From: Peptoniphilus equinus
GTDB lineage: Bacteria > Bacillota > Clostridia > Tissierellales > Peptoniphilaceae
Reading direction: 5' to 3'
NCBI RefSeq assembly: GCF_027921445.1
Contig: NZ_CP115667.1
Coordinates: 620,001 to 684,000 of the forward strand
Length of the DNA stretch: 64,000 nucleotides
Shown: positions 8,079-16,474 of the stretch, in pieces
Position numbering within the stretch: the first letter of the stretch is position 1
How the letters are laid out: each line of letters opens with the position of its first letter
Translations under genes and position numbers: made by a program
Notes under the pieces: model-generated
What the model was told of the DNA's origin: nothing
Database searches by the model: none
What the model saw: only the letters and a program-made list of their open reading frames with translations

Positions 8079-9802
8079 TTTTTCAAACGGGCACCACATT
8101 TTATAATCCGGAGAAGTGTTTTAACGGTCTGAATCTTGTCGCCACACCGAATAAAGGTGTGCTCCTCTTTGATATGAACGGTAACGAAATCCAACACTAT
8201 AAGATGATGGGTATGCCGGCAAAGATGCTTCCCGGAGGGAACATTGTCGGAACCGGTCGATTTCGAAATTCCAGCATTGCGCCGCAGGACGGGGAAAGTC
8301 TGATTGAAGTCAACCCGCGTGGGGACATAGTGTGGCGTTATGATAAATTTCGCTTTCTGGAATCCGAGTCCACCTATAGCGCCCGGGCTCATAGCGACTA
8401 TCAGTGTTTGCCCAATCCGGTAGGTTCTTACGTGCCGGGATTGCCTAGGGAGCGGGGTAATACGTTGATCCTCGGTCACGATACCGTCTATAACAAAGCG
8501 GTATCTGATAAGCCGCTTTTGGATGAAGTCATCTATGAAGTGGACGATCAGGGCAATCTCGTGTGGAAGTTCTCCTTTACCAATCACTTTGATGAGATCG
8601 GCTATACTGAAATTCAAAAGAATGTCATGTATCGCAATCCGAACGTCATTGCAGGTACAGGCCTCGGAGATTATCTTCACATCAGTTCCTTTGCTGTCCT
8701 AGGCGAGAACAAGTGGTACGATCAGGGGGATCGACGTTTCCATCCTGAGAACATCATTGTCGCCTCGAGACAATCGAACTTTATCGCCATTATCGACAAG
8801 AAAAAACGAAAGATTGTCTGGCAGATCGGACCGAAAGAGAACGAGGTTTTTCGAACTTTTCACGGTATTATCGGGCCCACTCATATTCAAATGATTCAGA
8901 AAGGGCTCAAGGGCGAGGGAAATATCTTGCTTTTTGAATCCGGTGCCGAATCCGGGTATGGCGTTGCCAATTTAAATTCCGCCACGGGTCTTAACAGTTA
9001 TCGACGAGCTTATTCACGGATTTTGGAATTCAATCCCATTACCTTTCAAGTTCAGTGGAAAGTCACGCCGAAAGATTTAGGCTATACGACCTCACTCAAC
9101 GGCTACAAATTCTATGCACCTTACGGAGGCTCCCTTCAGCGTCTTCCAAACAACAATACACTGGTCTCCATGGGCTCGGCGGGGATTATGTATGAGATTA
9201 CTGAAGATCATGAAGTGGTATGGCGCTGGGTCTGTCCTTATACGGTTAATCCCGAGGGACAGTTTGCGATAAAAAACTACATTTACGGCGGTTATCGCTA
9301 TCCTTATGAGTACTACGATGTTAAGACGAAAGAAAACGATGTGCCCCATTTTGCTCCGATCAAAGTAGCGCTTACTGAAGTCCCCGGCGCAGAACTCAGT
9401 GACGATATCGACTTTATGACCATGGCTATGGAAACGGATGAAGAAATTCAAAGTGCACGGGATCTGATGTCGATGGAGACATCAAAGATTCGTTTTATCT
9501 CGTCGGAAAACTTCACGAAACGTCTTGGGGAAAAACCGGAAACGATTGTCATTTATGGCGGCAATCACTGCGTGCACTGTAAATCGGTGCGGGAGCTCAC
9601 CACTGAGCTTCTGACAGAAGAGTTTACGGACATCAATGGGTTTTACATGGCTCTGGATGAAAATCAAAGTGTGAGAGATAAACTCGACATCACCACCATC
9701 CCTCTCACGATCTTTTATAAAGACGGTGTGGAAGTGCACCGTTTTACTGGGGAAATCAGCTACGACGACTATGCCATTAAGATAGAAAAATTTTTGTTGT
9801 AG
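8075..9802 (+). CDS. Arylsulfotransferase (ASST)-like beta-propeller protein fused to a C-terminal thioredoxin domain
   Basis: 575 residues. Residues about 1-460 resemble the ASST family (PQQ-like blades such as GNLVWKFSF, LPGGNIVGTGR, GEGNILLFESG). A conserved histidine in GPTHIQMI sits where family members have their HDAQ motif. Residues about 470-575 form a thioredoxin-like domain with CVHC (C499, C502), a cis-Pro segment TTIPLTIF and a GEISYDDY end. ASST enzymes move sulfate between phenolic donors and acceptors and are often exported. No signal peptide or membrane segment is seen here, so a cytoplasmic place is inferred. The ATGA overlap with the TrxR-like gene suggests a reductase-client pair. 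Whether the enzyme is a true sulfotransferase is not proven. Confidence 0.78.
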   Translation: MIFQTGTTFYNPEKCFNGLNLVATPNKGVLLFDMNGNEIQHYKMMGMPAKMLPGGNIVGTGRFRNSSIAPQDGESLIEVNPRGDIVWRYDKFRFLESESTYSARAHSDYQCLPNPVGSYVPGLPRERGNTLILGHDTVYNKAVSDKPLLDEVIYEVDDQGNLVWKFSFTNHFDEIGYTEIQKNVMYRNPNVIAGTGLGDYLHISSFAVLGENKWYDQGDRRFHPENIIVASRQSNFIAIIDKKKRKIVWQIGPKENEVFRTFHGIIGPTHIQMIQKGLKGEGNILLFESGAESGYGVANLNSATGLNSYRRAYSRILEFNPITFQVQWKVTPKDLGYTTSLNGYKFYAPYGGSLQRLPNNNTLVSMGSAGIMYEITEDHEVVWRWVCPYTVNPEGQFAIKNYIYGGYRYPYEYYDVKTKENDVPHFAPIKVALTEVPGAELSDDIDFMTMAMETDEEIQSARDLMSMETSKIRFISSENFTKRLGEKPETIVIYGGNHCVHCKSVRELTTELLTEEFTDINGFYMALDENQSVRDKLDITTIPLTIFYKDGVEVHRFTGEISYDDYAIKIEKFLL

Positions 9803-9857
9803 CTTGGTATTCCGCTACAAACAGGTTAATTTTTTACACAGCCTCACTTAGCACACC

Positions 9858-9873
9858 AAAGTAATATTACTTT
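9858..9873. promoter_or_regulatory. Perfect 16-bp palindrome, candidate operator of the opp operon
   Basis: AAAGTAATATTACTTT is fully self-complementary and lies 7 nt upstream of the -35 box of the opp promoter. A dimeric regulator is the natural reading; the protein is unknown. Confidence 0.45.
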
Positions 9874-9880
9874 ATAGTTA

Positions 9881-9909
9881 TTGTGCTTTCGGGGGATGTG
9901 TGATAAAAT
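9881..9909 (+). promoter_or_regulatory. Promoter of the oligopeptide transporter operon
   Basis: TTGTGC (9881-9886), 17-nt spacer, TAAAAT (9904-9909); the GTAGGAGG ribosome binding site follows. Confidence 0.7.
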
Positions 9910-9937
9910 TAGAAAAATATATTGTAGGAGGATAATT

Positions 9938-11773
9938 ATGAACAAGAAGTTACTTAGTATCGCCATGCTCATGCTCATGCTCATGCTATCATTGGCACTC
10001 ACTGCTTGCGGTGGCGGCAATAAGGCTGCTGAAAACGGCGGCAATGCAGCTTCGGCTGAGACAGAAACTGCTGCAGAAGGCGTTATGCTTTTTGCTAACA
10101 ACGGTTCTGAACCGGGCACGTTAGACCCCGCCCTTGCTCAAGGTACTCACGAATCCTATCTTCTCAACCACATGTTTACAGGGTTATTACGTTATGACAA
10201 AGAAGGGAATCTTGTTCCCGGTGTCGCCGAGGATATGCCAACAGTATCCGAAGACGGTTTGACTTACACCTTTAAAATTAAAGACGGGTTGAAATGGTCT
10301 AATGATGACCCTATTACTGCTAAGGACTTTGAGTTCTCTTGGCTCCGTGTTTTAAATCCTGAAACCGCCTCATATTATGCTTATCAACTTTATTATGTTA
10401 AAGGTGGTCAAGCTTACAATGAAGTGGAACGTCCGGGCGTTTACTATGTGAAAGATGCTGACGGCAATGATACTGATGAAGTGGATCACGAAGTGACGAT
10501 CACTGAGGCCGATAAAGAGGGCTTGGATCTTGAAGGCAAGAGTGAGGAAGAAATTGCCGATGCAGTCTATGCAAGCTGGCTGGAAAAAGCTCGTGCCAAT
10601 GTCGGCATTAAAGCGGAAGATGACAAGACTTTAGTTGTTACTCTTGAAAATCCTTCGCCATTTTTCCAAGATTTAACTGCTTTCTATACACTCTATCCGG
10701 TCAACCAAAAAGTGGTAGAAGCTAACCCTGATTGGGCAAAAGATGCGTCCACTCACGTTTCCAACGGTGCATTTAAGCTTAATAAATGGGAACACAACTC
10801 CTATGTTGAAACGGTGAAGAATCCGAACTGGATTGATGCCGACGAAGTTAAACTTGGCGGTATCACCTGGGAAATCATGGAAGATATCAACACGGCATAT
10901 CAAAACTTTGACACCGGCAAGTACGGTATCGAGGTCGATCCGCCAACCGAAGTTCTTGCACAGCTTATTGAAAAGCAAGATCCACGTGTGGTTATCGGGG
11001 AACAAGTTGGTAACTATTATTACAGCTTAAACAACCTGGTAGCTCCTGAGGGTGTCAATCCGTTTACTAACGCCAACATCCGTAAAGCTTTCTCCATGGC
11101 GCTGGATCGTAAGTCTATCGTTGAAAACATCACCAAGGGCGGTCAAACTGCTGCTGAAGGTTTAGTACCTTTCGGTCTTTTGGATGAAAATGGCGCTGAA
11201 TGGCGTACAACCAACGGCAACTTAATCAAAGAAGATCCTGTTGAAGCAAAGAAACTTCTGGAACAAGGTCTCAAGGAACTTGGTATCACTGTTGAAGATT
11301 TGAATGATCTTGTACTTCTTTACAATACGTCCGAATCCCATAAGAAAATAGCTCAAGCGGTTCAACAACAATGGAAAGTGAACCTTGGGGTAACCATCAA
11401 TTTGGAAAATGCTGATTTCAACGTGAAGTTAGCTCGTGAAAAGGTTCATGATTTTGATATCTCCCGTGGCGGTTGGGTAGGCGACTACAGTGACCCGATG
11501 ACCATGATGGATCTGTTCGTAACAGGTGGTCCTTACAATGACGCCGGTTATAGCAATCCTGAATATGATAAACTCATTGAAACAGCTAAGACCAGCCCGG
11601 ATCAAAAAGTCCGTATGGATGCCATGAGACAAGCAGAACTTATCCTCATGGAAGATATGCCTATTATTCCGGTTTATTTCTATACTCAACCATATTTAGT
11701 ACAAGAAAATATCAAGGGTATTTATAAACCGCTTCTTCAATATCCAATCTTAACTTACGCTGAAGTTCAATAG
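9938..11773 (+). CDS. oppA: Oligopeptide ABC transporter substrate-binding lipoprotein (OppA-like)
   Basis: 611 residues from the ATG at 9938, chosen for its GTAGGAGGAT site and because it begins a lipoprotein signal peptide; a longer frame from 9881 overlaps the promoter. The lipobox LTAC places the lipid-bearing Cys at residue 24, after a Met/Leu repeat core. The mature part is a family 5 extracellular binding protein (SBP_bac_5), with GTLDPALAQGTHE, a domain rich in acidic inserts, and DISRGGWVGDYSDP near the C-terminus. It captures peptides outside the cell for the permease genes behind it. An intrinsic terminator separates it from oppB, so it is probably made in excess over the membrane parts. 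Confidence 0.92.
   Translation: MNKKLLSIAMLMLMLMLSLALTACGGGNKAAENGGNAASAETETAAEGVMLFANNGSEPGTLDPALAQGTHESYLLNHMFTGLLRYDKEGNLVPGVAEDMPTVSEDGLTYTFKIKDGLKWSNDDPITAKDFEFSWLRVLNPETASYYAYQLYYVKGGQAYNEVERPGVYYVKDADGNDTDEVDHEVTITEADKEGLDLEGKSEEEIADAVYASWLEKARANVGIKAEDDKTLVVTLENPSPFFQDLTAFYTLYPVNQKVVEANPDWAKDASTHVSNGAFKLNKWEHNSYVETVKNPNWIDADEVKLGGITWEIMEDINTAYQNFDTGKYGIEVDPPTEVLAQLIEKQDPRVVIGEQVGNYYYSLNNLVAPEGVNPFTNANIRKAFSMALDRKSIVENITKGGQTAAEGLVPFGLLDENGAEWRTTNGNLIKEDPVEAKKLLEQGLKELGITVEDLNDLVLLYNTSESHKKIAQAVQQQWKVNLGVTINLENADFNVKLAREKVHDFDISRGGWVGDYSDPMTMMDLFVTGGPYNDAGYSNPEYDKLIETAKTSPDQKVRMDAMRQAELILMEDMPIIPVYFYTQPYLVQENIKGIYKPLLQYPILTYAEVQ
9965..9988 (+). repeat. Tandem hexanucleotide repeat in the oppA signal peptide
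   Basis: Three exact ATGCTC units (9965-9982) and a fourth ATGCTA encode Met-Leu repeats in the hydrophobic core. Slippage by a unit keeps the frame and changes only the core length. Confidence 0.8.
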
Positions 11774-11785
11774 TTCAAGAAAATT

Positions 11786-11810
11786 GAGCTCCTCTTGGAG
11801 CTCTTTTCTT
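11786..11810 (+). terminator. Internal terminator between oppA and oppB
   Basis: Perfect 7-bp stem GAGCTCC/GGAGCTC with a TCTT loop and TTTTCTT tail. No promoter is obvious before oppB, so it probably acts as a partial terminator. Confidence 0.8.
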
Positions 11811-11841
11811 ATCTCTATTCAGTTTGGGAAAGGAAGAAAAC

Positions 11842-12771
11842 ATGCTAAAGTTTATCGGTAAACGTGTTGTGATGTCTTTTTTCACTATCTTTTTCATCAT
11901 AACACTCACATTTTTTCTTATGCATTCTGTGCCAGGCAACCCTCTTCAACAAGAAGGTAAGATGCCGGAGACGGTATATCGAAATTTGGCTAAAAAATAT
12001 GGGTTAGATAAGCCTGTTTCAGAGCAATATACACTTTACTTAAAGAATATTATCAGAGGGGACTTTGGGGAGTCCATGAAGTCCAATACCGAGACAGTTA
12101 ACGAAATGATTGCACGTGCGTTTCCGGTTTCAGTACGACTTGGTCTTCAGGCACTGGTGTGGGCCCTGATTTTCGGACCGCTTTTGGGTGCGCTTGCAGC
12201 CCTCTATCAAAATAAGTTTCCGGACTATCTGTCGATGATTATAGCGATTATCGGGATCTCCGTACCGTCTTTTATCATGGGGACGCTGCTCATTCAGACG
12301 GTTGGGAGGGGAACCGGTTTGCCGCTGAGCGGATGGGGTACTTTTAAGCACACCATTATGCCGTCGATTGCCCTATGTATGATGCCTACGGCACAAATTG
12401 CACGGCTTATGCGCTCTTCCATGTTGGAAGTTTTGAGTCAGGATTATATTAAGACCGCAACGAGCAAAGGTATTTCCAAGGCGATGGTCATTTTACGCCA
12501 CGCCGTGCGTAATTCTATTTTACCTATCGTATCTATTCTGGGGACGATTACGGCGGATCTTCTTATGGGATCTTTCGTTGTAGAAAAGATTTTCGGGATA
12601 CCGGGTCTTGGGCGCTTCTTTATTAAGGCCATCACTGACCGTGACTATACCTTGATTATGGGCACTACGGTGTTCTATGGGATTGTTCTTGTAGGGATGA
12701 TTCTGGTTGTAGACATTGCTTATGTACTTATTGATCCTAGAATTAAATTTGAAGGAGGAAAAACGGCATAA
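11842..12771 (+). CDS. oppB: Oligopeptide ABC transporter permease (OppB-like)
   Basis: 309 residues from the ATG at 11842 (AAAGGAAG before it; an in-frame TTG at 11824 is less likely). It is an inner-membrane permease with an N-terminal membrane segment, the family start LKFIGKRVV and VPGNPL, and a central binding-protein-dependent transport domain with about five further membrane segments. The EAA-type loop is in the segment near GISKAMVILRHAVRN. It pairs with OppC to form the channel. Its stop overlaps the oppC start by one base. Confidence 0.92.
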   Translation: MLKFIGKRVVMSFFTIFFIITLTFFLMHSVPGNPLQQEGKMPETVYRNLAKKYGLDKPVSEQYTLYLKNIIRGDFGESMKSNTETVNEMIARAFPVSVRLGLQALVWALIFGPLLGALAALYQNKFPDYLSMIIAIIGISVPSFIMGTLLIQTVGRGTGLPLSGWGTFKHTIMPSIALCMMPTAQIARLMRSSMLEVLSQDYIKTATSKGISKAMVILRHAVRNSILPIVSILGTITADLLMGSFVVEKIFGIPGLGRFFIKAITDRDYTLIMGTTVFYGIVLVGMILVVDIAYVLIDPRIKFEGGKTA

Positions 12772-13709
12772 TGGAACGACAATTTTCTCCTGATATGTTT
12801 ACCAAAGTCAATCATGACGAGGCTCATGCAGAGCGCATTAAACGTCCGACAATTAAGTACTGGTCCGATGTATGGCGGCGATTAAAAGCCAATAAGCTGG
12901 CCATGCTAGGGATGGTTATTATTATTTTCATGGTCATTTTTGCCATTGTGGGGCCGATGATTTCCGGCTACACCTACGATGAAATGGATGTTATGAATAT
13001 GAATAGCCATCCTAACAGTCAATATTGGTTCGGTACGGATTCTCTTGGACGAGATCTGTTCACCCGTGCGACTTACGGTGCACGTTATTCGCTGCTTATT
13101 GGGTTTTTAGCGGCCTTTATCAACATTACCGTAGGGGTTATTTACGGCGGGATTGCCGGAATGAGCGGCGGCAAAGTCGATGCCGTGATGATGCGTATCG
13201 CAGAAATCATCTACTCTATTCCGTATCTTCTGGTGGTTATTTTGCTGTCTGTAGTGTTTGCTCAAAAAGGCTCGGGAACCTCTTTTGGTGTCATGGTCTT
13301 TGCAATGACGCTATCCGGATGGATTCCGACGGCGATTCTTGTACGTGGTCAGGTGTTGTCTCTTAAGGAATCGGAATATGTCATGGCTGCCCGAAGCATG
13401 GGGGCTCGTGACAATTGGATTCTCTTTAAACACATCATCCCTAACACTTTGGGACCGATTTTGGTCAACCTGACCTTGATTATTCCACGGGCCATCTTCT
13501 CAGAAGCCACGTTGGCTTTTGTATCCCTCGGTTTGCAAGATCCGTTGCCATCCCTTGGCAATTTAGCTAACAGCGGGATAGAAGTCCTTGCTATTGGCAT
13601 GGGTTATCAAATGCTTGTACCGGGCATTATGATTTCTCTTATTATGTTCGGCTTTAATGTACTTGGCGATGGGCTTCGCGACGCCTTGGATCCTCGTCTT
13701 AGAAAGTAG
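12771..13709 (+). CDS. oppC: Oligopeptide ABC transporter permease (OppC-like)
   Basis: 312 residues. A cytoplasmic N-terminal stretch of about 45 residues is followed by a first membrane segment (about 46-66) and the OppC marker FGTDSLGRDLFTR. Then comes a transport domain with the EAA loop region AARSMGARDNWILFKHIIPN. It starts on the last base of oppB (TAATG), a sign of coupled translation, and forms the heterodimeric pore with OppB. Confidence 0.93.
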   Translation: MERQFSPDMFTKVNHDEAHAERIKRPTIKYWSDVWRRLKANKLAMLGMVIIIFMVIFAIVGPMISGYTYDEMDVMNMNSHPNSQYWFGTDSLGRDLFTRATYGARYSLLIGFLAAFINITVGVIYGGIAGMSGGKVDAVMMRIAEIIYSIPYLLVVILLSVVFAQKGSGTSFGVMVFAMTLSGWIPTAILVRGQVLSLKESEYVMAARSMGARDNWILFKHIIPNTLGPILVNLTLIIPRAIFSEATLAFVSLGLQDPLPSLGNLANSGIEVLAIGMGYQMLVPGIMISLIMFGFNVLGDGLRDALDPRLRK

Positions 13710-13715
13710 GCTAAA

Positions 13716-14717
13716 ATGGAAAGATTATTAGATATTAACAATTTACAGATATCCTTTAAAACTTTCTTTGGCGAAGTGGAGGCAGTTCGCGGGATATCTT
13801 TTCACGTCAATAAAAAAGAAACCCTCGCTATTGTTGGAGAAAGCGGCTGCGGCAAGTCGGTAACCGCCAATTCCATTATGAAGCTGCTTCCTGATCCTCC
13901 TGCTTTTTATAAAGGCGGCAGCATTCTTTTTAATGGCGAAGAAATTATTACGAAAACTGAAAAAGAAATGCAAGATATTCGCGGCAAGCAAATTTCCATG
14001 GTCTTTCAAGACCCGATGACCTCTCTGAATCCAACGACGAAGGTGGGCAAGCAAATTATTGAAGGTCTTATGCGCCATGAGGATATTTCCAAAGAAGAGG
14101 CCATGAAACGGGCTATTAATATTTTGGATCTTGTCAGTGTGCCAAAACCTGAAACACGGGTCAATCAATATCCTCATGAATTTTCAGGGGGGATGCGGCA
14201 ACGGGTCATGTTGGCTATCGCACTGGTTATGCATCCGCAGCTTATGATTGCCGACGAACCGACGACGGCATTGGATGTGACTGTCCAAGCTCAAATTTTG
14301 GATTTGATGAAGGATCTGCAAGAGAAGTTCGGCATGAGTATTATTCTCATTACCCATGACCTGGGCGTGGTTGCCGATATGAGCAACCGTGTATGTGTCA
14401 TGTATGCCGGTCAAATTATGGAGCAGGGAAGCACGGAATCTATTTTTAACAACACGCTCCACCCCTATACCCGAAAACTCCTTCTCTCCGTGCCTCGATT
14501 GGATATGAACAAAGAAGAAAAGCTTCACGCTATTCATGGGACACCGCCGGATCTGTACATTCCACCTAAGGGATGTCCGTTCTTTGATCGTTGTGACGAA
14601 GCGATGAAGATTTGTGAAGAGCATCCGGCACCGGTCACTTCCCACGAAGAGGGACACACTTGCCGATGCTGGCTCTATAGTGATGAATACAAGGAGGTTT
14701 TACATCATGGAAACTAA
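13716..14717 (+). CDS. oppD: Oligopeptide ABC transporter ATP-binding protein (OppD-like)
   Basis: 333 residues. Walker A GESGCGKS is at 41-48, the ABC signature FSGGMRQR from 156, Walker B LMIADEPTT and a switch histidine in ITHD. A C-terminal oligopeptide-transporter extension has four cysteines (CPFFDRC, ICEEH, TCRC), which in this family can hold an Fe-S cluster. It supplies ATP-driven force with OppF. Its 3' end overlaps oppF by 11 nt. Confidence 0.93.
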   Translation: MERLLDINNLQISFKTFFGEVEAVRGISFHVNKKETLAIVGESGCGKSVTANSIMKLLPDPPAFYKGGSILFNGEEIITKTEKEMQDIRGKQISMVFQDPMTSLNPTTKVGKQIIEGLMRHEDISKEEAMKRAINILDLVSVPKPETRVNQYPHEFSGGMRQRVMLAIALVMHPQLMIADEPTTALDVTVQAQILDLMKDLQEKFGMSIILITHDLGVVADMSNRVCVMYAGQIMEQGSTESIFNNTLHPYTRKLLLSVPRLDMNKEEKLHAIHGTPPDLYIPPKGCPFFDRCDEAMKICEEHPAPVTSHEEGHTCRCWLYSDEYKEVLHHGN

Positions 14718-15675
14718 TCAAATGAGACAACCTCTTGTCAGTGCTCGCAATATTAAAAAGCATTTTAAAGTTAAGCAAGGCACCCTCAAAGCTGTGGATG
14801 GTGTGAGTTTTGACATTTATCCCGGCGAGACGTTTGGTCTTGTCGGCGAGAGTGGCTGCGGGAAATCGACCACGGGCCGTACGATTCTTCGTTTGGTGAA
14901 GCCAAGTGGCGGCGAATTGTTCTTTGACGGCGTCGATATCTTCAAACTATCCGAGGCGGAGCTTCGGAAAAAACGTCGCGAATTTCAGTTTATCTTTCAA
15001 GATCCCTATGCATCGTTAAACCCTAGAATGACCGTGGAAGCCATTGTTGAAGAACCGATGATTATCAATGGTCTCTACAAAGATGACAAGGAACGCAAGG
15101 CTCGCGTGATTGAACTCTTGCAATTGGTGGGTCTGTCTGCAGAGCACGCCTCTCGCTTTCCTCACGAGTTTTCCGGCGGACAGCGGCAGCGTGTAGGGAT
15201 TGCGCGGGCACTGGCTGTCAATCCGAAGTTCATCGTATGTGACGAACCGATTTCGGCACTGGATGTATCGATTCAAGCTCAAGTTATCAATATTCTTATC
15301 GAACTGCAAAAAAAGATGGAATTGACGTATCTCTTTATTGCACATGACCTATCCATGGTGCGCTACATTTCGGATCGCGTCGGAGTGATGTATCTTGGGA
15401 ATATGATGGAAGTTGCGGCGTCGGATGAACTTTACAGCCATCCGCTTCACCCTTACACCAAGGCGCTGATGTCAGCCATTCCGATTGCGAATCCGGAAAT
15501 TCAACGCAACAAGAAGCGCATTGTCCTTCAAGGGGAAGTACCAAGTCCGATAGACCCTAAGGACGAGTGTCCGTTTGTGGAGCGCTGTCCAATGGCGGAA
15601 GGTAAGTGCCGTGAATCCAAACCGGCCCTTAGAGAAATACAGCCGAAACATTTTGTGGCATGTCATTTAGTTTAA
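14707..15675 (+). CDS. oppF: Oligopeptide ABC transporter ATP-binding protein (OppF-like)
   Basis: 322 residues from the ATG at 14707, which has AAGGAGG before it; a longer frame from 14614 lies inside oppD and is rejected. It has Walker A GESGCGKS (47-54), signature FSGGQRQR, Walker B FIVCDEPISALD, a switch histidine in IAHD, and the C-terminal Cys-rich extension (CPFVERCPMAEGKC). It is the second nucleotide-binding subunit of the peptide importer and the last gene of the operon, followed by a strong terminator. Confidence 0.93.
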   Translation: METNQMRQPLVSARNIKKHFKVKQGTLKAVDGVSFDIYPGETFGLVGESGCGKSTTGRTILRLVKPSGGELFFDGVDIFKLSEAELRKKRREFQFIFQDPYASLNPRMTVEAIVEEPMIINGLYKDDKERKARVIELLQLVGLSAEHASRFPHEFSGGQRQRVGIARALAVNPKFIVCDEPISALDVSIQAQVINILIELQKKMELTYLFIAHDLSMVRYISDRVGVMYLGNMMEVAASDELYSHPLHPYTKALMSAIPIANPEIQRNKKRIVLQGEVPSPIDPKDECPFVERCPMAEGKCRESKPALREIQPKHFVACHLV

Positions 15676-15677
15676 GA

Positions 15678-15702
15678 AAGGTGAGCTCAGCTCACTTTTT
15701 TT
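15678..15702 (+). terminator. Rho-independent terminator of the opp operon
   Basis: GTGAGC/GCTCAC stem (15681-15686, 15690-15695), extended by A-T pairs, 3-nt loop and a run of seven T. Confidence 0.88.
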
Positions 15703-15814
15703 GTGTCATGAACTAAAAGTCGGCATGAATCTATGTTTTTTCGGTCGGCATTTTAACTTGGAGCGCCCGCCGTACAATCCATAGTTTCGATTCGCGAACC
15801 ATGAATAATTAGGG

Positions 15815-15820
15815 TATAAT
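15815..15820 (+). promoter_or_regulatory. -10 box for thymidine kinase
   Basis: TATAAT with AGGG before it, 34 nt upstream of the start; no good -35 is seen at 17 nt. Confidence 0.45.
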
Positions 15821-15853
15821 TCAAACATATTTTAAGTTTAACGAGGAGGTACT

Positions 15854-16441
15854 ATGCATCAGTATAAGGGGCGTCTTATCGTTCACACCGGGTCTATGTT
15901 CAGCGGTAAGACTTCCAGTTTAGAAAAAGATATTAAACGGTTTAAGATCGCGGGGTACAATACGGTGGCCTTTAAACCTACTTTGGATACTCGATATAAC
16001 AAGGACACCATTACGACCCATGACAACACCATGATTGAAGCTTTGCCCTGTCCCTCCATTGAGACAGTGCTAGAATATGTGGCACACCATGACGTCGATG
16101 TTATCGGTATTGATGAAGTCCAATTCTTAGAAGGTGAGCTGACGGATATTTTAAACGCTGTGGATCATATCTTAAAATTAAAAAAGACGGTGGTGGTGGC
16201 AGGGCTGGACATGGATTTTGAAGGGAATCCTTTTGCCATTGTCAAAGAACTGATGCCGAGGGCTGACTATTTAACCAAACATCACGCCGTCTGTACCTGT
16301 TGCGGCGCCGATGCCTGGGTGTCACATAGAAAGAGTGCAGATAAAAGTCGCATTGTCATCGGAGCAGCTGAAGAGTATGAACCGCTTTGCCGGAATTGTT
16401 ACAACGAACTGATTGACAAAGAAACAAATAATAGCTTATAA
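15854..16441 (+). CDS. tdk: Thymidine kinase (type II)
   Basis: 195 residues, the usual bacterial length. P-loop GSMFSGKT is at 13-20, the catalytic-type glutamate in IDEVQF (E88), and a zinc lasso with Cys147/149/150 and Cys179/182. It phosphorylates thymidine (and deoxyuridine) with ATP for salvage. A GAGGAGG site precedes the start. It is followed after 33 nt by pseudouridine catabolism genes that have their own promoter inside its 3' end, so the two units are only partly linked. Both fit nucleoside salvage. Confidence 0.94.
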   Translation: MHQYKGRLIVHTGSMFSGKTSSLEKDIKRFKIAGYNTVAFKPTLDTRYNKDTITTHDNTMIEALPCPSIETVLEYVAHHDVDVIGIDEVQFLEGELTDILNAVDHILKLKKTVVVAGLDMDFEGNPFAIVKELMPRADYLTKHHAVCTCCGADAWVSHRKSADKSRIVIGAAEEYEPLCRNCYNELIDKETNNSL

Positions 16442-16442
16442 T
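16413..16442 (+). promoter_or_regulatory. Promoter of the pseudouridine operon
   Basis: Consensus TTGACA (16413-16418), 18-nt spacer, TATAAT (16437-16442). It lies across the end of tdk, with AAGGAGG 12 nt before the next start. Confidence 0.75.
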
Positions 16443-16474
16443 TTAAACATAAATTTATAAAAGGAGGAGAGCAT

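Noticed and set aside
7245-8680. Two long minus-strand open frames opposite the TrxR-like and ASST-like genes
   Set aside because: Shadow frames of well-supported genes; no start signals and random-looking proteins.
9797-9820. Hairpin TTGTAGC/GCTACAA over the ASST-thioredoxin stop codon as a terminator
   Set aside because: The loop is 10 nt and the T-run lies about 10 nt further on, so support is too weak.
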